DNA of 64,000 bases from Atrina japonica (GCA_030159075.1 BROG01000461.1:537564-601563); one strand, 5' to 3'; positions 42,371 through 57,668 are shown, counted from the first letter of the stretch. The notes: a model not told the origin generated them from the letters alone. Made by a program: numbers and translations.

Positions 42371-43215
42371 CTTAGCTTGAAAAGAGTTTTAATTTTATCA
42401 TTTGATGTTATCTAACAAACAATTCTTCAACATTGATAAAAGAATTCAGAGGTCGCTTTCTGAATACTAAATCAATTACAGAAAACAACAAAAAAGAAAG
42501 GTCTTTTGTAACATTTTATGTACATTATTTTCTGGTTCCCCTTGACCCCAAACTGTGGTTCCTCTATGCTTCCAAATACATGTAGTTCATATACGTTGAG
42601 GTTTTCATACAATTGAGCATTATATGTTTCACCAGAAAACTTCATGAAAAGTTTACTTACAAGAGTGATATACATACAAAACTACACATTTCTCTATTCT
42701 TATCATCAGACTGCACAAGATCATTGCAGCGAAAGGATTCACTGAGAGTGTAGTTTGAGTTGAATCCTGCTGCTACAACAATCAGTTACAGTCTGATGAT
42801 AAGGTTAGAATCTTTTCTGTGGTTTTGTAACATGCCCTTTATTTATTTAATTGTGTACACACATTTAAAATTCATTCCTCTTTTCATGTTCATAGGATTG
42901 AGTAATATATATTCATGTCAAAACAATATGACATCATCAAATATTTTTGTGAATGAAATTGATTTCCTCAAATATTTATCATGAATGGAATTCAATTTAG
43001 ACAAAGTAATTCCAGGAGAATTTCTGTATCCAACTGCATTGCAATATGGCTTTATGTATTGTATGGGGGTATTGAACTCTGTATTATAACTGTGTGATTT
43101 AATACACATGCATGTAATGAATATGCATATATACATATATAAACATGTTGGTCTTCATGTATTTAGAATATACAGAAGGCCTTCTTGAACAACATACATT
43201 ACTCTAATTTTAAAT
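42371..43215. other. Intergenic: no gene recognised
   Basis: AT-rich. A short inverted motif (cttatcatcagactg at about 42700 and its inverse near 42790) suggests a small fold-back element. ORFs here are short and featureless. Confidence 0.35.
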
Positions 43216-43477
43216 GGGTTTCTACCATAACTTGTGTTGTTATACCATTCTCAAGCACTGGTATAAAGCTGCAGTTAGTTAACATTTACAAATAACCAAC
43301 AGGGCTGTTTAAGTGACGTCAAAACACTAAATGACGTCATTGCCAACCTTCAGATGAATGAAGAGATTGACGTGATGTACAAGTTTGATGTGATCATGAG
43401 AGTCCAAACCTGATAGTGTCTAGGCGAGATGTAGGCTAATAATCCATACTCCCAATCAGCGCTTCTTAGTTATGGTA

Positions 43478-43656
43478 GAAACAGATTCAACAACTCGTGA
43501 AAGTTGATTATCATATTTATCTAACTCTTGTTAGTTAATTTTCAAAATTTAAAAAAGACACTCAAGAAACCGGTTTTCTTTCAAATTTTGAAAATTAACT
43601 AACTCGAGTTAGCTAAACATGACAATCAACTAACACTCGTTGTGGAATCTCTATTT
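43478..43656. mobile_element. Fold-back MITE, arms about 62 bp
   Basis: The arm ending gttagttaattttcaaaatt (to 43550) is mirrored from about 43580. Outer parts caacaactcgtgaaagttga and its partner are less exact. A second inverted pair agttatggtagaaac (43468-43482) and gtttctaccataact (43218-43232) spans outwards. Confidence 0.65.
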
Positions 43657-43864
43657 ACACAGTCTTCCTCTAGCTGTACATAAACAGATCACAAGTTTTA
43701 ATTATCATAGCCACACTTTACAATTTGACGAATAATGCATGGGTGAATGACCATCATGTATGAATATTGATTTCTTCCTGTTATTGTCAAACGTACCATG
43801 TGGCATTTAGTGGATTAAATAATTTGAATAAAAGTTCCCTGTAAATTTATTGCATCAATGAATG

Positions 43865-43867
<3 letters not shown>

Positions 43868-43899
<32 letters not shown>
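43868..43899. repeat. (TA)n microsatellite
   Basis: Short pure TA run. Confidence 0.95.
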
Positions 43900-43902
<3 letters not shown>

Positions 43903-44159
43903 CAAATTTTTATCACAAGATTGGTCGAGGTTTCTCAAATGATGTTTCATCAAAGGATTACTTTAGTAAGTTGTTTTCAGAATGTGGTCTCACAAGACTG
44001 GTTCCACTGTGAGTAGGCATTTTAAGATACCTTCTAAACTCTAAAGCAAGATACATTTTTATTCAGAATTTTTGTTAATTGTGTTGTGACTTGCTTGTTA
44101 GATTTCTGGTAAGTAGATTGATGACAATCAATGCATTTGTGTATCGAACTTAAAAAAAG

Positions 44160-44325
44160 GTACAGTGGAACTTGTCTTGGGAGACCACCCCTTCTGCCAC
44201 GGAAAAAAGTGGTCTCTCATGATGGGTTGTCTTTCATAAGAGGTTTAAATAAAAGGACTTTTTAACCAATCGGTTTTCAGAGTGTGGTCTTATAAGATCT
44301 CTCAAGACAGGTTTTCTTGTATTTT
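44160..44325. mobile_element. pogo-like MITE
   Basis: Starts tacagtggaacttgtcttgg and ends with the imperfect inverse (ctctcaagacaggttttctt). Similar pieces lie at 43915-44015 and 45775-45930 (gtggtctcacaagactgg). The CAGTGGAAC-type terminus with flanking TA is typical of pogo/Tigger relatives. Confidence 0.5.
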
Positions 44326-45774
44326 GTAACTTACATCCTAGGCTACCTGTAATTATTATTATTTCCCACACTGATAAATATATGTAAGGTAAAAACCACC
44401 CCAGTGTGTAGTTACCTATTGTTGTTTATTATTTTTTTTTACATATTTATATGTATGATAAACTTTGTCAGCACCTACAATATTTTTATCCATGCTCTTG
44501 GAAAATGTTTTGATAATCTGATTGTACGGAATGAGAACGAAGAAGAAACAAATAAACTTTATTTCAGGCTGTTGTCTTGTAACTTTGCTTTATTTCTTGC
44601 ATTCCTTGTGTAAAAATAATGTATACTCTCCCCCATCCCCGAAAAAGAGATGCTAACATGAATTTCTTGAAAATATGATTGACACATGAAAACATAATCA
44701 TTGTTTAATTTCATATTTCTGATAGAATTTAACTCAATTTAAAATAATAAAAAAATTAAAAATATCAATCCCTGAATATTAGAATTTGAAGATTTTGTGG
44801 GTGTAAAATTTTGTTGTTTAATAAAAAATAAAACAAATGATAGAGATTTAATTTGGTTGAAATAAAAAAAAATTTTTGTAGAGGAATCTCTTCCTATTAC
44901 AAGGTATAATTTATCTAAAAATTTTGTCATGTTTATATATTATTGATAAATGAAAACAACAAAATTAAAAACTGCAGAAAATTTTTTTTATTCTACAGTA
45001 TTCTCTATTTACTATTTCTTATTTAGGATGATGTTGAAAACTATTTTTTCACGTGTTGCATTTCTTTTTTGGGAGTGTATATATATTTTGTGATATATTT
45101 CATCTTTTAATTTCCATGTGTTACTTGGAGCAATGAGGATTTCAACCATAGGCAAGGTGCTTTTTTACAAAAATTTCATGAATTTTTAGTACTAATTTTT
45201 TTTCTATCTTTAGCTTTTGTCTATTTAATTGATAAAAAATATATGATTCCTTGCAACGATTTAAAACTTGCATCACAAATTAAGATACAGCGGGATAAAA
45301 CAAAGTGCTAGTAGTTTGAATGCTTTCAGTTCTTCAACCCATACACAAAATATCTTTAAGGAATACAAGCTGTCAAACTTTTATTATTTTCTTTGTATTA
45401 AAAGTTTCAAACAGTTTTATACAAGTAAAATGTTTTTAAAAAATCTCGGGTTGAAATAAACTTTTAATGTTGTAATTTGTGAAAAGAAATCCAATGTGAA
45501 TAATGTAAACATTTGTATTTTTACATGGATGGCAGTAATATCAATAGTTGTCATATTTCATTTATTTAATAAAATATATTTGATATATTAAAATTTACTA
45601 TGGCAATATACATGTATATCTTTTTTAGACTTACCAATCAAAGTTTTGGTCTAATCCCAAGATATATTTTTATAAATCAGAATGACAGCCTGTATGCCTT
45701 TTTAACAGAAAACTATTTTATGTTGCAGACATGGCTTAATGATCATTTTAAAAAATTTGAATTTATATTACTAT

Positions 45775-45930
45775 AGTGGAAACTTTTGAAAAGTGGTCGT
45801 ACAAGACTGGTGGTCTTACGAAAGGGGTTTTATCTAAAAGATTACTTAACTAAATGGTTTCCAGAATGTGTTGTTGTAAGACATGGGGTCCTCAATGACT
45901 GTGGTCTCACAATACACATTCCATTGTACT
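45775..45930. mobile_element. pogo-like MITE, decayed
   Basis: Left tagtggaaacttttgaaaag and right (reverse) aagtacaatggaatgtg, with the shared internal phrase ggtttccagaatgtg also seen at 43970-43990 and 44275. Confidence 0.45.
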
Positions 45931-46189
45931 TAAGAGTAACATAGGAAGCAACTGAGAAGGGATCAGATTGTTCACTGAATTATTTTTGTGATCGGTGAGT
46001 ATTGTTGGAAGGGGATTTTGGTGATTGGTCACTTGTTTTCACATGAGAAACAAAGATAAGATTTTATTTTTTTATAAAAGTAAAATGGGCACTTTTTCCG
46101 AGCTTAATTATCAGGATATATTTAAATCATATGATCTACTGCTGAATTATCTTTCTAAATTATGATCAGGATCTAGGATACCATATAAA

Positions 46190-46356
46190 CTATAGAGTCG
46201 AACCCAGATATATTGAACTTAAAGGGGAGTGGATTTTTCCTTCAAATAAATAGGGTCAAAATGGAAGTAAATATATATATGATGGGGAATCAAGATCATT
46301 TTAAATAAAGCGAGATTTCAGTGTAACGGATTGCAATATAAGTGGGTTCGACTGTA
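46190..46356. mobile_element. pogo-like MITE, 167 bp
   Basis: Left agtcgaacccagatatattg and right (reverse) tacagtcgaacccacttata are inverted repeats ending at TA, with nothing coding between. Confidence 0.6.
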
Positions 46357-46784
46357 TCTGCAAATGTGGAGGAATTTAATTTCTTTTCCATTATTAGTAG
46401 TCCAACACTGATTAAACATGAACATCATTCTATGTACAGATGTGGTGTGTGGACATAATACAATGATGTTCAAAATTAAGATTGTTACAAAAATGATTTA
46501 CCTCAGAAATTGAGTGATGTACTGTATAGATGGTTTTATTCATGAGGGATTTAATTTCACTTTATTTGTGGTCAAATGAAATATCATGAAATTAAATTCC
46601 CATTAACATAGTAACTTATACTTATGAAGTATCAGAAAGACAATATGGAACCCATTACTGCATGATACCCATATTCAAGGTCATATATATATGATAATCT
46701 GCTTAACTGGAAGTTATTTTGCTCTGCTATGGCTTTGAAACTGCATAATACTATGACGAACTGCGGCGGAACGGAACAACTCGT

Positions 46785-47075
46785 AAAAGTCTTGTAATTG
46801 ATTCAAACTGGAAGAGCAAATTTTAGTCTCAAAGGGACATTGACTGTGTTTGCAAAAAAATTAAAAATTTTACATTCCTATAAATTTAATGAAAATAAAG
46901 TTAAGTCTAGTGTTGTATGCATATGCAAATATATAAAATTAATCATTTGCAAAGGAATAATTGCCAAAGTGGGGGTTTCAAGCAATTTTCACAAAATGTA
47001 TGAGAATTTAAGAACTATTATGCCTGTGTATATCTCTGTTTTTGTTATTGTACATCAATCTAAGTAGTATTAAAA
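46785..47075 (+). repeat. Dispersed repeat, shared with 54690-55030
   Basis: The phrase caagcaattttcacaaaatg, then aattt and atgcctgtgtatat, recurs in both orientations at 54690-54850 and 54915-55030. Translated ORFs from the copies look alike only because the DNA is related. Confidence 0.55.
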
Positions 47076-47079
47076 AGAA

Positions 47080-48545
47080 AGAAACAATTTTGAGAAGAAC
47101 ACGATTAATTCCCAATTAGAGCAATGCTTTAGTCAGTGTACCTTATGAAATTATTCCATTTGTAACTCGTACTATTAACCATAGTTTCTGTCACCTCTGT
47201 CTTGCTTTTTAGAGGTACCCAAGGCAATTTGTAGATAAATTACTGTATCTTACGTTTGAAAGAAAGTTTTATTTCCATTAAATTAATGATAAAGTACTAG
47301 AAAAATCTTGTTGGCACATAGTTTAAAGCAACTTGGAATTTGTTGTACACCTCTTCATGATAACAGCAGTCCTATATTTTTGGATGGCAAATGTTGTCAA
47401 AAGACAGCTACAGGATACTTTTTATCTCTTGATAAATGATAGTGTGTGACGGAACTTGGCAGTGCAATAGTGTACTACTGTAAGACCATTTCAAGTTTTG
47501 TCTCTGTAGAGTGTTTAGGTTATGAGACCATAAAACGAAAAAAAAAAACCATAAACATCTAATGGAACAGTCCTAAAAAGAACACTCAAATACGAACATT
47601 TATTTTCATCAATGTGAAAACTAACATTTAATAGGTTATTTATTAGTATGTACCAAAGATATGGTTTTCATAAGTTTAATTTTGTTTTTCTTTTGTTAAC
47701 ACATTTGGAAAATAAATTAAATGTGCATAAAATTGCATTTGTTCTAATGAAAATGTTCTGGTGTTTTTTCTGTCCTTTTGTGTTTTTTTCCGATGGAAAG
47801 ATAAGTTTTTGATTTAATTAAGGGTGGGCGCTAAACATCAATGATAAAAAAACTTGGAATGATCTAAGTGCTAAGGTACACATTAGTATACTGTACATTG
47901 ATTAATTTTAGTGTTACATCTAATCATGTATTGCTGCTGCAAGTTTTAAAGGTATTTTTGAAGATAACGGTTCAAGTGAAATGACTTTGTTATAGGTACT
48001 TGAATTTACTAACTGTACCACTGTATGTACCAAAGGTACTTGCAAGTATAACAAGTACATGTATACTACTTTTACATAATAAGTGATAATATGTTACACT
48101 GTCTACAACACTAAGTGTTATACAGTCACACACGCATAACATAGCTATTTGAAGTTACTGCACACTTCTTTGTATGGTACGCTGTCATTGTCCTTCAACA
48201 GGTTAAACCATTTTGAAAACTGTTAGCCTTTTCGTAAAGACTATTGAACGACAACGTGAATTTTATAACCTCTTGGTCAGGGGTTTGTAGATACGACAGG
48301 GACTGCAGGTGGTTAATTGAACCCTTTTGACATCATGTTCATTTGTTGAACATTTTCATTCATTTTTGTATGATTTCTTTGATTATTCTCCCCATTTATT
48401 CATCATGATGCATTCATTTTACATGTAATTAGGTAGAAAATTGCTTTCCCGAAAGAATTTTGCTGAAAAAATGTTTTGAAATTTTTATGAATTTTTAAAA
48501 CTGCAAAAAGAAGGGGGAGTGGCATTTTTTCACATTCTCAGCTTA
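47080..48545. other. Intergenic: nothing recognised
   Basis: AT-rich sequence without clear element ends or coding frames. Confidence 0.4.
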
Positions 48546-48549
48546 TTCT

Positions 48550-48850
48550 TCAAAACCGCTGAAGGGATTTAGACAAAACCTTAAAGGAATCAAGTCTCCT
48601 ACCAAGTGTGTGTGTTTTGACTAGATCGACTCAGAGGTGGATCCAGGGTGGGGCAAAACAGGTCTCAGGTGTTATCCGTCTTTTAAAATCTTCTCCAGAA
48701 TGTCTGCATGGATTTAAAAACTAATTGCATCCGAGTGATTTACATGGATGCATGATTCTATTTCATGTTTTTGGAATAAATTGGAAAATTAGTTTTTGAC
48801 ATGTTTCTTTCATATCTCTAAAAGTATAGCCGAAATTCATCTTAGAGAAA
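48550..48850 (+). repeat. Dispersed repeat related to 1690-2180
   Basis: Shares gatttacatggatg, aaaatcttctccagaa and ttagtttttgacatgtttc with the inverted-repeat family at the window start. Confidence 0.5.
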
Positions 48851-49310
48851 CCACTGTAAAAATGACTATCTTAGCTTTAGAAAAATTTTGAATTTAAATG
48901 ATGTTAACAGTGCCAAATATTACTTTAGTATAAGATGAACAGCTGGTACCGAAATACCAGGTACTAGGTTTATGTATACCGACGGTCCACCAGCAGTGAC
49001 AACGACTAAGTGGTTATAAATCTTATAAACATACTACCAAAGGCTGGGATATGAGAACAAAATAGTACATGGAGCATACGTTCTGGTACCAGGATTTAGT
49101 GGAAATGAGGATGGACAACACGTTATAATCTAGGAAATTATAGTGTACAAAATAAATTAGATGGTTATGAAATGAGTGATATTAAGTACATGTAGTCGAT
49201 ATTTTGATATAAAAATTATATACTAATCTGAGATATTGTTTTTGTTTGTTTCTTTTGTTTATTTGTTGATTTGTTTGTGTTATTAAACAAAACATATATC
49301 TAAAGCAACT

Positions 49311-49635
49311 GGACGGCTTGCAGTAGTGTAGTGGTAGAGCGTTCTACTAGCAAGTGGAAGGTGTCGGGTTTGATTCCCGGTATTGGGTCATTTAAAAAAC
49401 ATTTAAAAATGGTAGTGACTATTTCTTTTGGCAAATGCTTGACTTAAGAAGCGGAAGTCCTGAGTCTTTCAAATGAAACTTAAATCCGAGGTCCCGTGTC
49501 ATGGGCGGCATGTTACGTAAAATAACTACATTGATGTCAGTCCAAAGCGCATGCCATATTTCTAGCACTTCACCATAAGCTTGTGACATCTCCATATAAG
49601 AAAAGAATTCCTAGATCGATGTTAAACAACAACAA
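49311..49635 (+). mobile_element. tRNA-derived SINE with family 2-type 3' body
   Basis: The head tagtgtagtggtagagcgtt and box B-like gggtttgattcccgg suggest a different tRNA source from the 7539 copy. The 3' part (aggtcccgtgtcatggg, gtgacatctccatata, gttaaacaacaaca) matches family 2. Not a functional tRNA: box B carries T for C and the stem pairing is poor. Confidence 0.6.
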
Positions 49636-49795
49636 TCTAGAGAAAATGATTACTTGACACTGAATAAAACTGATAAAAGAATGAACACTTAGAAAACAGT
49701 AAAATCTATGAGAAAAATAAAAAACAAAAAACGTGGGAAACAAAGACAAAAAATGAGAAAATAAAAAAACAAAAACTAGGAAAAAATGGCAAATG

Positions 49796-50085
49796 AGCTT
49801 AATGTTTTTGCTGAAAATAAATCACATTTCAGACCAAATGTGGAGTGCAGTTATGTAATAAGAATTGAAGTGAGTTTTTCATTTGAAGAAACAACTTAAT
49901 GTTATAGCTGAAAGTTAATCACATTTCAGACCAAATGTTGAGTGCAGTTATGTAATAAGAATTAAAGAGAGTTTGTCATTTGAAGAAACAATTTAATGTT
50001 ATAGCTGAAAGTAAAAAATACATTTCAAACCAAATGTTAAGTGCGGTTATGTAATAAGTTTGTCACTTGAAGAAACAACCTTTTA
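49796..50085 (+). repeat. Tandem repeat, about 98-bp unit, three copies
   Basis: Shared blocks acatttcagaccaaatgt, gtgcagttatgtaataag and catttgaagaaacaa. A/T-rich, no coding frame. Confidence 0.8.
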
Positions 50086-50971
50086 AAAATATGTCAAAAA
50101 TTCTATTTTCATCTAGATTGCGGGGGAAGTCTGAGTAATGTATGTATGTATGTGTTTGATTGATGTAAAAATTCTGATCTTTTCTTTAATGTTAGGTTAC
50201 TATATAGACAGACAATTATATCCAAGCGATGTAATTAATATACAGAAAATTGTGGTTTTGTGAAGTATTGTTGTCAGTATTTTCATTTGCATCACAACCT
50301 GTCCGTTTCTTTGCAACGTACACAGCCTGTCTGCTATTTTGCAGCGTATTCTTGTAGCCGAAGTAACTATATTAACTCAGTCCTGGGGCTCAAGTAGCTT
50401 TTATGATTTATAGGTAAAATACAAAATTATTATTGGTTATTACATATATATATGGTGAGAAAATATCAGTATTCATTTAAAATTTCTATTTATATTTAAT
50501 ATAAAACCACTTTCCCCCATAAAACTATTACAAAATCATTAAAAGTATTTTTAATGCTAAATTCCAATATAAATTTGTTTTAATCAATCATGTTTTGATC
50601 ATTTATTGTTTGTTTTGTTGTAAATTTCCATTGGTTTGAAATAAAAATCTGATGAGTTTTGTAGGATAAAAAGTTTTAATATCTCTTTTTGAAATGTGTA
50701 AAGACGAAATTCTGACAAAAAAATTAATTGGTTTGAAATTCGTGAATTTAGGAATTAATATTTTTAAAACACGTGCAAATATGCAATAAAAGAAGTTTTG
50801 ATTTAATGGCGAAAATCTTACATGAATGTTTTAAGCATTGTGAAATTATATGAATTTTGTAGATAAATATTATTAACAATACCAAAGCTGTATTTTTAAT
50901 AATAATAATAAGAAGACGATCGCTTCTGTCAATAAAATAAAATGATACTTTTATTCCTTTATTGCACAATA

Positions 50972-50972
50972 C

Positions 50973-51070
<98 letters not shown>

Positions 51071-51071
51071 T
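50972..51071. repeat. (TA)n microsatellite
   Basis: About 95 bp of TA with one interruption (tacata). The IY ORFs across it are artefacts. Confidence 0.95.
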
Positions 51072-51089
51072 CATACAATAGGTAAGTAC

Positions 51090-51490
51090 TACTTACTGAC
51101 AAATTATTGGCACAGGGATATCGAAAATTGCGTTTGATGTTAATATTCCGCAAATGTTACGGTCGGTATAATATCCTTGTTTGCGATTACTCTATTTCAG
51201 AAAATGGAATGATGAGTTTCCTGTTCGATGGCGGTTGTTGAGTTTCCTGTTCGATGGCGGTTGTTGAGTTGGCTGTTCCATTTGTGACGAGGATTTCTTC
51301 CTCACCTATTTTAATTAACTGTGACTGTAGACTTAAGGCGGGCGTGACCGGTCAACAGGGGATGCTTACTTCTCCATGGCTACCCTGATCACACCAGTGG
51401 ATTTCCAGAGGTCTGTGTTTGTCCAATATCATCAGATTTGTATAAGTATTATGGACATCCTGTAGATTTATACCATGGTATCTGAGATTT
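51090..51490 (+). repeat. Repeat family D, copy 1
   Basis: Landmarks ccgcaaatgttacggtcggt, gacgaggatttcttcctcac, ggtcaacaggggatgcttac, tccagaggtctgtgtttg. Also found at 55320-55860 and, inverted, at 61560-61785. A 30-bp direct duplication (gagtttcctgttcgatggcg) lies at 51210-51270. No ORF; family unknown to me. Confidence 0.7.
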
Positions 51491-51745
51491 TATATTGTAA
51501 ATAAGGATGAAAAGTATTGGTCATATAAAGAATACATCAGACATATAAAAGTACGTGCTCAGTGATTTAGTACCATACTCATAGTATTGGTAATTTAACA
51601 GGATTTGATCCAAGTTAGATGTGAATTGAAAAGTTTTGTTTTCTATTCAGTTGAATCCAGAGGTTCTATAAACATGTCCACTCATTAAAGTCAAAACAAG
51701 AAACTAAAAGCTGAGGTGACGTATTGAGTATCTGATAAATTCGGA

Positions 51746-52064
51746 CCATGGACCGAAGTCATCAAATTTACTCAATGCTCAAGCTAAATTTTTATTTTAT
51801 CATTTTGGTTATACAGTCGTTTATAAAACGTCTGGATATCACTAAATCGGAACGACATTATTCAAATCATTCACATAAAAAGTATGGGCCACACTTATCG
51901 TTTTCCTGTAAAGATACCTAAAATATGAGCAATTATTTTCAATTGCATGTCATCTATATATAACATGTCCAATTTCAACATACATTTTGTGTGTTTTTAC
52001 CTTAAAATACGAAAACTTAGTTGAGCATTGAGTATTGAGTAAATTTGGTGATTTCGGTGCCCAG
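51746..52064. mobile_element. MITE (family A), copy 2
   Basis: Left ccgaagtcatcaaatttact and right tattgagtaaatttggtgat are inverted repeats of the family A type. Shorter than the 27122 copy. Confidence 0.7.
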
Positions 52065-52514
52065 GGCCCGAAGTCATCAAATTTACTCAATACTCAAGCT
52101 CAACTTTTATTTTATTATTTTGACTACAGAATCGTTTATAAAACTTCGAATTAGAGTGAATAGTGAATATGTTATAAATTTACGTCAGTCACATGTAATT
52201 TTTTCTGTCACACTTATGATATTCCTGTAAAAAATGAATAATTTCGTTATGTACGGTACACAAAATTTGAGTACGTACTCAAACAATTTTTTGAAATATC
52301 TGAAACTTTCTTCAAATGAGCAATAACTTCCACCATTATTTAGAATTGTACGTTGTCAATATACAAACATGTCCAGTTGTTTTCCTTTAAAATGAAATTT
52401 GAGCTAAATGTTGACTTCCAGGTATCACTCACATTGAAAATGCACCCAGAAAACTTAGTTTGAGCTTGAGTTTAGTTAGGATTGTTGTAAATGTGGTAAA
52501 CTTCGGGTACCCAG
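52060..52514. mobile_element. MITE (family A), copy 3, adjoining copy 2
   Basis: Left cagggcccgaagtcatcaaa and right end cttcgggtacccagg, with tgagtacgtactca-like centre. Directly abuts copy 2, sharing the cccagg at the joint. Confidence 0.7.
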
Positions 52515-52519
52515 GTATC

Positions 52520-53764
<1,245 letters not shown>

Positions 53765-53939
53765 ACCGGCTATTTTTCAGTATTTTTATAGATATATTGT
53801 TAAATACCTTTTTACATCCGCCTTTTCTGCTTAGACACATATTTCTTTACAGTTAAAATGGTACTCTCTCTACACAGTTGAAATGTTATATTCTGTTCTC
53901 ATATAAATTATAATTTAATTGATCACTGGATGGTCTTCA

Positions 53940-54070
53940 TAAGAACTCAACAAACGAGTTAGATTACGAAGATGCGAAACTCGACAAACGACTGGGATTA
54001 CGAAGATACGAAACTCGATAAATGACTGGGATTACGATGACGCGGAAATCGACAAATGACAGGTGTTACG
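53940..54070 (+). repeat. Tandem repeat, about 39-bp unit, three copies
   Basis: Unit gattacgaagatgcgaaact followed by cgacaaacgactgg, with drift. Confidence 0.75.
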
Positions 54071-54689
54071 GTTCACTGAAATTATCTTTGAAACAAAAGA
54101 GTCATTTAACTGTATATATTGATTTAACTTGTTTGTTAATCGTCATGAAAGAAATACATTTTATTTCATAACTAATAAAAAAAGTAATACAGAAGGTATC
54201 ATAGACAGATATGACGAAAAAGGAAGTTAAATACATGTATTGTCGCTTGTTTTAAAAATATCCTTTATAAACCATATAACGGAAATTGTTCGGGTTTTTA
54301 ATTCTGGATAACGGATTTGGATGGTTGAGATTATATTCAGTAACAAATAGACACGCAAATGGAAAATAACAATATACACTAATGGACAGTCATTTGTCAT
54401 TGTTTTTTTTTGTACACATTTTAAGATATATTTTATCACATAGTGTTTATATATGTATAATCATCAAAGCAATGATATAAATATACATTTGGACAGCCAA
54501 AATTTTCCTGGTTTTCCCCGAGGTCCGAGTTTGTCTTATGTTAACCATATTTGTATACTTTGACAGTCTCTTTTAAACCTCATGATGATTGATACTATAG
54601 TATCTGTTTATCTTATTTCATTCACCCCTAAAGACACATCTAAACTGGTTTAAGTCGTTAATTTACAGAAGAGTCCATTGTTTTTCAGG

Positions 54690-55030
54690 GGTTGATGAGT
54701 TAAAGGGGCATTTGCTGTGTTTGTTTCCTTTTTTTCCTCTTTACTACTAAGATTGATATACAATAACAAAGAAGATATAAACACAGGCATAAAAATACTT
54801 AAATTTCTATATATTTTGTGAAAATTGCTTGAGAAACCCAGGTTTGACACTATTTTTTACTTGCAATTGATTAACTCAACCTTACTCTTTGTGTATGAAT
54901 ACCACAGTCGATCTGACCTGAATTTCACAAAATATATAGGAATACAAAATTTTTACGCATGCGTATATCTATTATTTGTTTTTGCAAAACAAGTACGAGT
55001 AGTAAAACAGCTTATGCTTCTTTAAAGTGG
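54690..55030. repeat. Fold-back arrangement of the 46785 repeat
   Basis: 54690-54850 is inverted and 54915-55030 is direct relative to 46785-47075, so the pair forms an inverted repeat (tatattttgtgaaaatt against aatttcacaaaatatat). Confidence 0.55.
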
Positions 55031-55319
55031 GAGTGTATATGAATATTTCAGTCGAATTTAAAAATGATATTGACCTCTACAGCTGATTTATGTACTTTCA
55101 ACAAAGCAATTAGAATTAATAGGCACGGGCAGGAAATGAACATCCAAACAATACGAAAAATACGATGATTTCGACCTTACCATCAACAACTTTCCACATT
55201 AAAGTAGACTGAGTGATATCCCGCTAACACCTGCATATGATGTTTACATCTCGTGGATAATACAATATGCCATGGCTTGTTCGGTGCATGACTATTTCAT
55301 ATACAGAGACACACTACCT

Positions 55320-55860
55320 CCTGGTGAGTTGTTGTCACAAGGATATTAGGAATTACATTTAATGTCAACGTTCCGCAAATTTTACGTTCGGTATAATGTC
55401 CTTGTCCTTGGTTTACTTTGTTTCACTATATCAAATCTTGAATTACCTGTTGTATAGCGGTTACTGTATGTGTATTTAAATTAGCGCATTCATATTTTAG
55501 CACTCTAAGGGGGTATAGACTTGTTCGCGCAATATTGAATTCATGCAAGTAATTTCATTAACTTTGTCGTGTATACAGAATGACAGTATGGAGAAATTTT
55601 AGCGATGCCCTTGAATTAACGCAATGACTTAAAAATTAGAATACCGCTAAAATAAGTACATGTACAGTATTAAGTCTTCTGTAACGATTGTGACGAGAAT
55701 GACTCCTCACTTATTTCATTTGAATTTGACTGTGGAATCTCGGCGGATGCGGCCAGCCAATAGAGGATGCTTACTCCTCGATGTCACATGACCTCAAGTC
55801 TGGATTATCAGAGGTCTGCGTTTGTTCAATGTTCATCAGATTTGTATTTAGTCTCCTAAA
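55320..55860 (+). repeat. Repeat family D, copy 2
   Basis: Matches 51090-51490 in order (ccgcaaattttacgttcggt, agaggatgcttactcctcga, cagaggtctgcgtttgttca), with about 150 bp of unmatched sequence in the middle. Confidence 0.65.
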
Positions 55861-56099
55861 CAGCCTGTACCTAGTTGCACAATGCAGTGTTAGAATTAAC
55901 CTTTGGTTAGCCTATTGTAACCTCAAGTTAAATCTAACAACGCATGGTGCAACTGGGTCCTGATTGTTAATACTTTGATATTTTGTATACTAGTATTACA
56001 TGATCATTATTATGACATGAGTCTTCAGATAGGACTTTGTGTTACAGTGAATAACGAATGTTTGCAAGCAGAACCGTAAACTATACATATAATTACATT

Positions 56100-57500
56100 A
56101 TTTATATCTGCAATAGTTCCTTATAATATCCCTACAATGATTTTCTTCTCAAATAAGGAATAAGAATAAAGAATAAGAATTAATAAGAATTAAGAAATAA
56201 GAATTCATTTTTAGTTTTACGAATTTTTTTTTTTTCAAATTGGGTTGGAGGAGGGGAAAATTGAAAATTAATAAATTTCCACATTTTAGTGAACTCGCCT
56301 CTACACTGATGATTTTCGTCACATTAATATTTGGCCTTGTATGATACCACTTTTTCTTTCGGATACGTACAATTATATTACATTCAAGCACAACTGATGA
56401 ATTCTTATTGACAAAAATGGAAGGGAGCGTTTTATTTAGTTCGATAATGCTAATTTTGTATTGGACTTGTACTGAGAGATATCGAACACAGTTTAATCCA
56501 TGTCCATTATTTTTACGTTTGATGTCATTTCTACAAACGCCAACCCCCCCCCCCCAAAGTACCAAAAATACGCCCCCATAAAAAACAGAAAACTACAACC
56601 CACAAGCCCCGAAATAAAATAGAAAATTAAAAAAAACCAAAAAAACAAAAACAGCAAATAAATATTTAAAAAAAGAAAAACTTAGGTTTATTAGAGACAA
56701 TGTATACAGATAATACATGCGTTTTTCCTGATCTCGTATACTTAAAGTTACATTGGATTTCTTTTTGTTGCTACAAATAAATTGAATTGATATAATATTA
56801 CTTAGATATAAATTAATTCAAAGTTACAAAATAATCAAGAGCAACGAAATCGAAACACTTCCCTTTGTAAACAAGGGAATATAATTTTTAAAGTTCTGTA
56901 CGATTGACCCTTATGTAGGGTTTTATTCGTCTGGCCAATACTTATTGGTTTGTCGCTGTGGAAATCATAATTGTTAAAATAAAAAAGGAGAAAAAAATTC
57001 GGTATCAAATTTCCATGTTAACAGGATTTTCATACTCAAGGATCTACTTATAAGTACTACAAAACAATCACACGTAGCTAAAACATACGAATTTTTAAAC
57101 AGATATTTCCCCATTTCTTTTTCTTTTTTGCAAGCCTTTGTACATGATATGGACATATAGCCCCCCCCCCCCGAAATAAAATACAAAAAAGGGCACACAG
57201 CCATGGCCTCAATTTACTATTAGCAAGGTCATCGAAACTAAGTGACACACATCCAGAAGTTTAAAAATGTTCAATATGATATACAAAGCATCGGATATAA
57301 ATAAACCAGAATTGATGAAAATAACCAATGAATAAGCATTTTTAAACAAACCATTTAATAAAATTACTTTTTCAATCCCCCTCTCTCTCATGTATGTGTG
57401 TGTATTGTTCCATTTAATGTATTGTCAGTATATATTATTATATTTTACAGTCCACCTTACATTCTCCTTAATCACACATGTGAATTAGCTAATATACTCG
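56100..57500. other. Intergenic: A-rich tracts, C runs and one shared repeat
   Basis: 56336-56445 (minus) resembles 63447-63560 (plus): gtcaataaga, atccgaaagaaaaag, atcatacaa. C runs at 56543-56554 and 57162-57173. ORF 56149-56565 spans this repeat and is not convincing as a gene. Confidence 0.45.
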
Positions 57501-57534
57501 TTGTTGCGTAATATACAATGACGGCGTAGAGATC

Positions 57535-57668
<134 letters not shown>

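Noticed and set aside
49315..49390. tRNA-like sequence
   Set aside because: Box B is imperfect, the acceptor stem does not pair well, and the 3' side continues into a SINE body.
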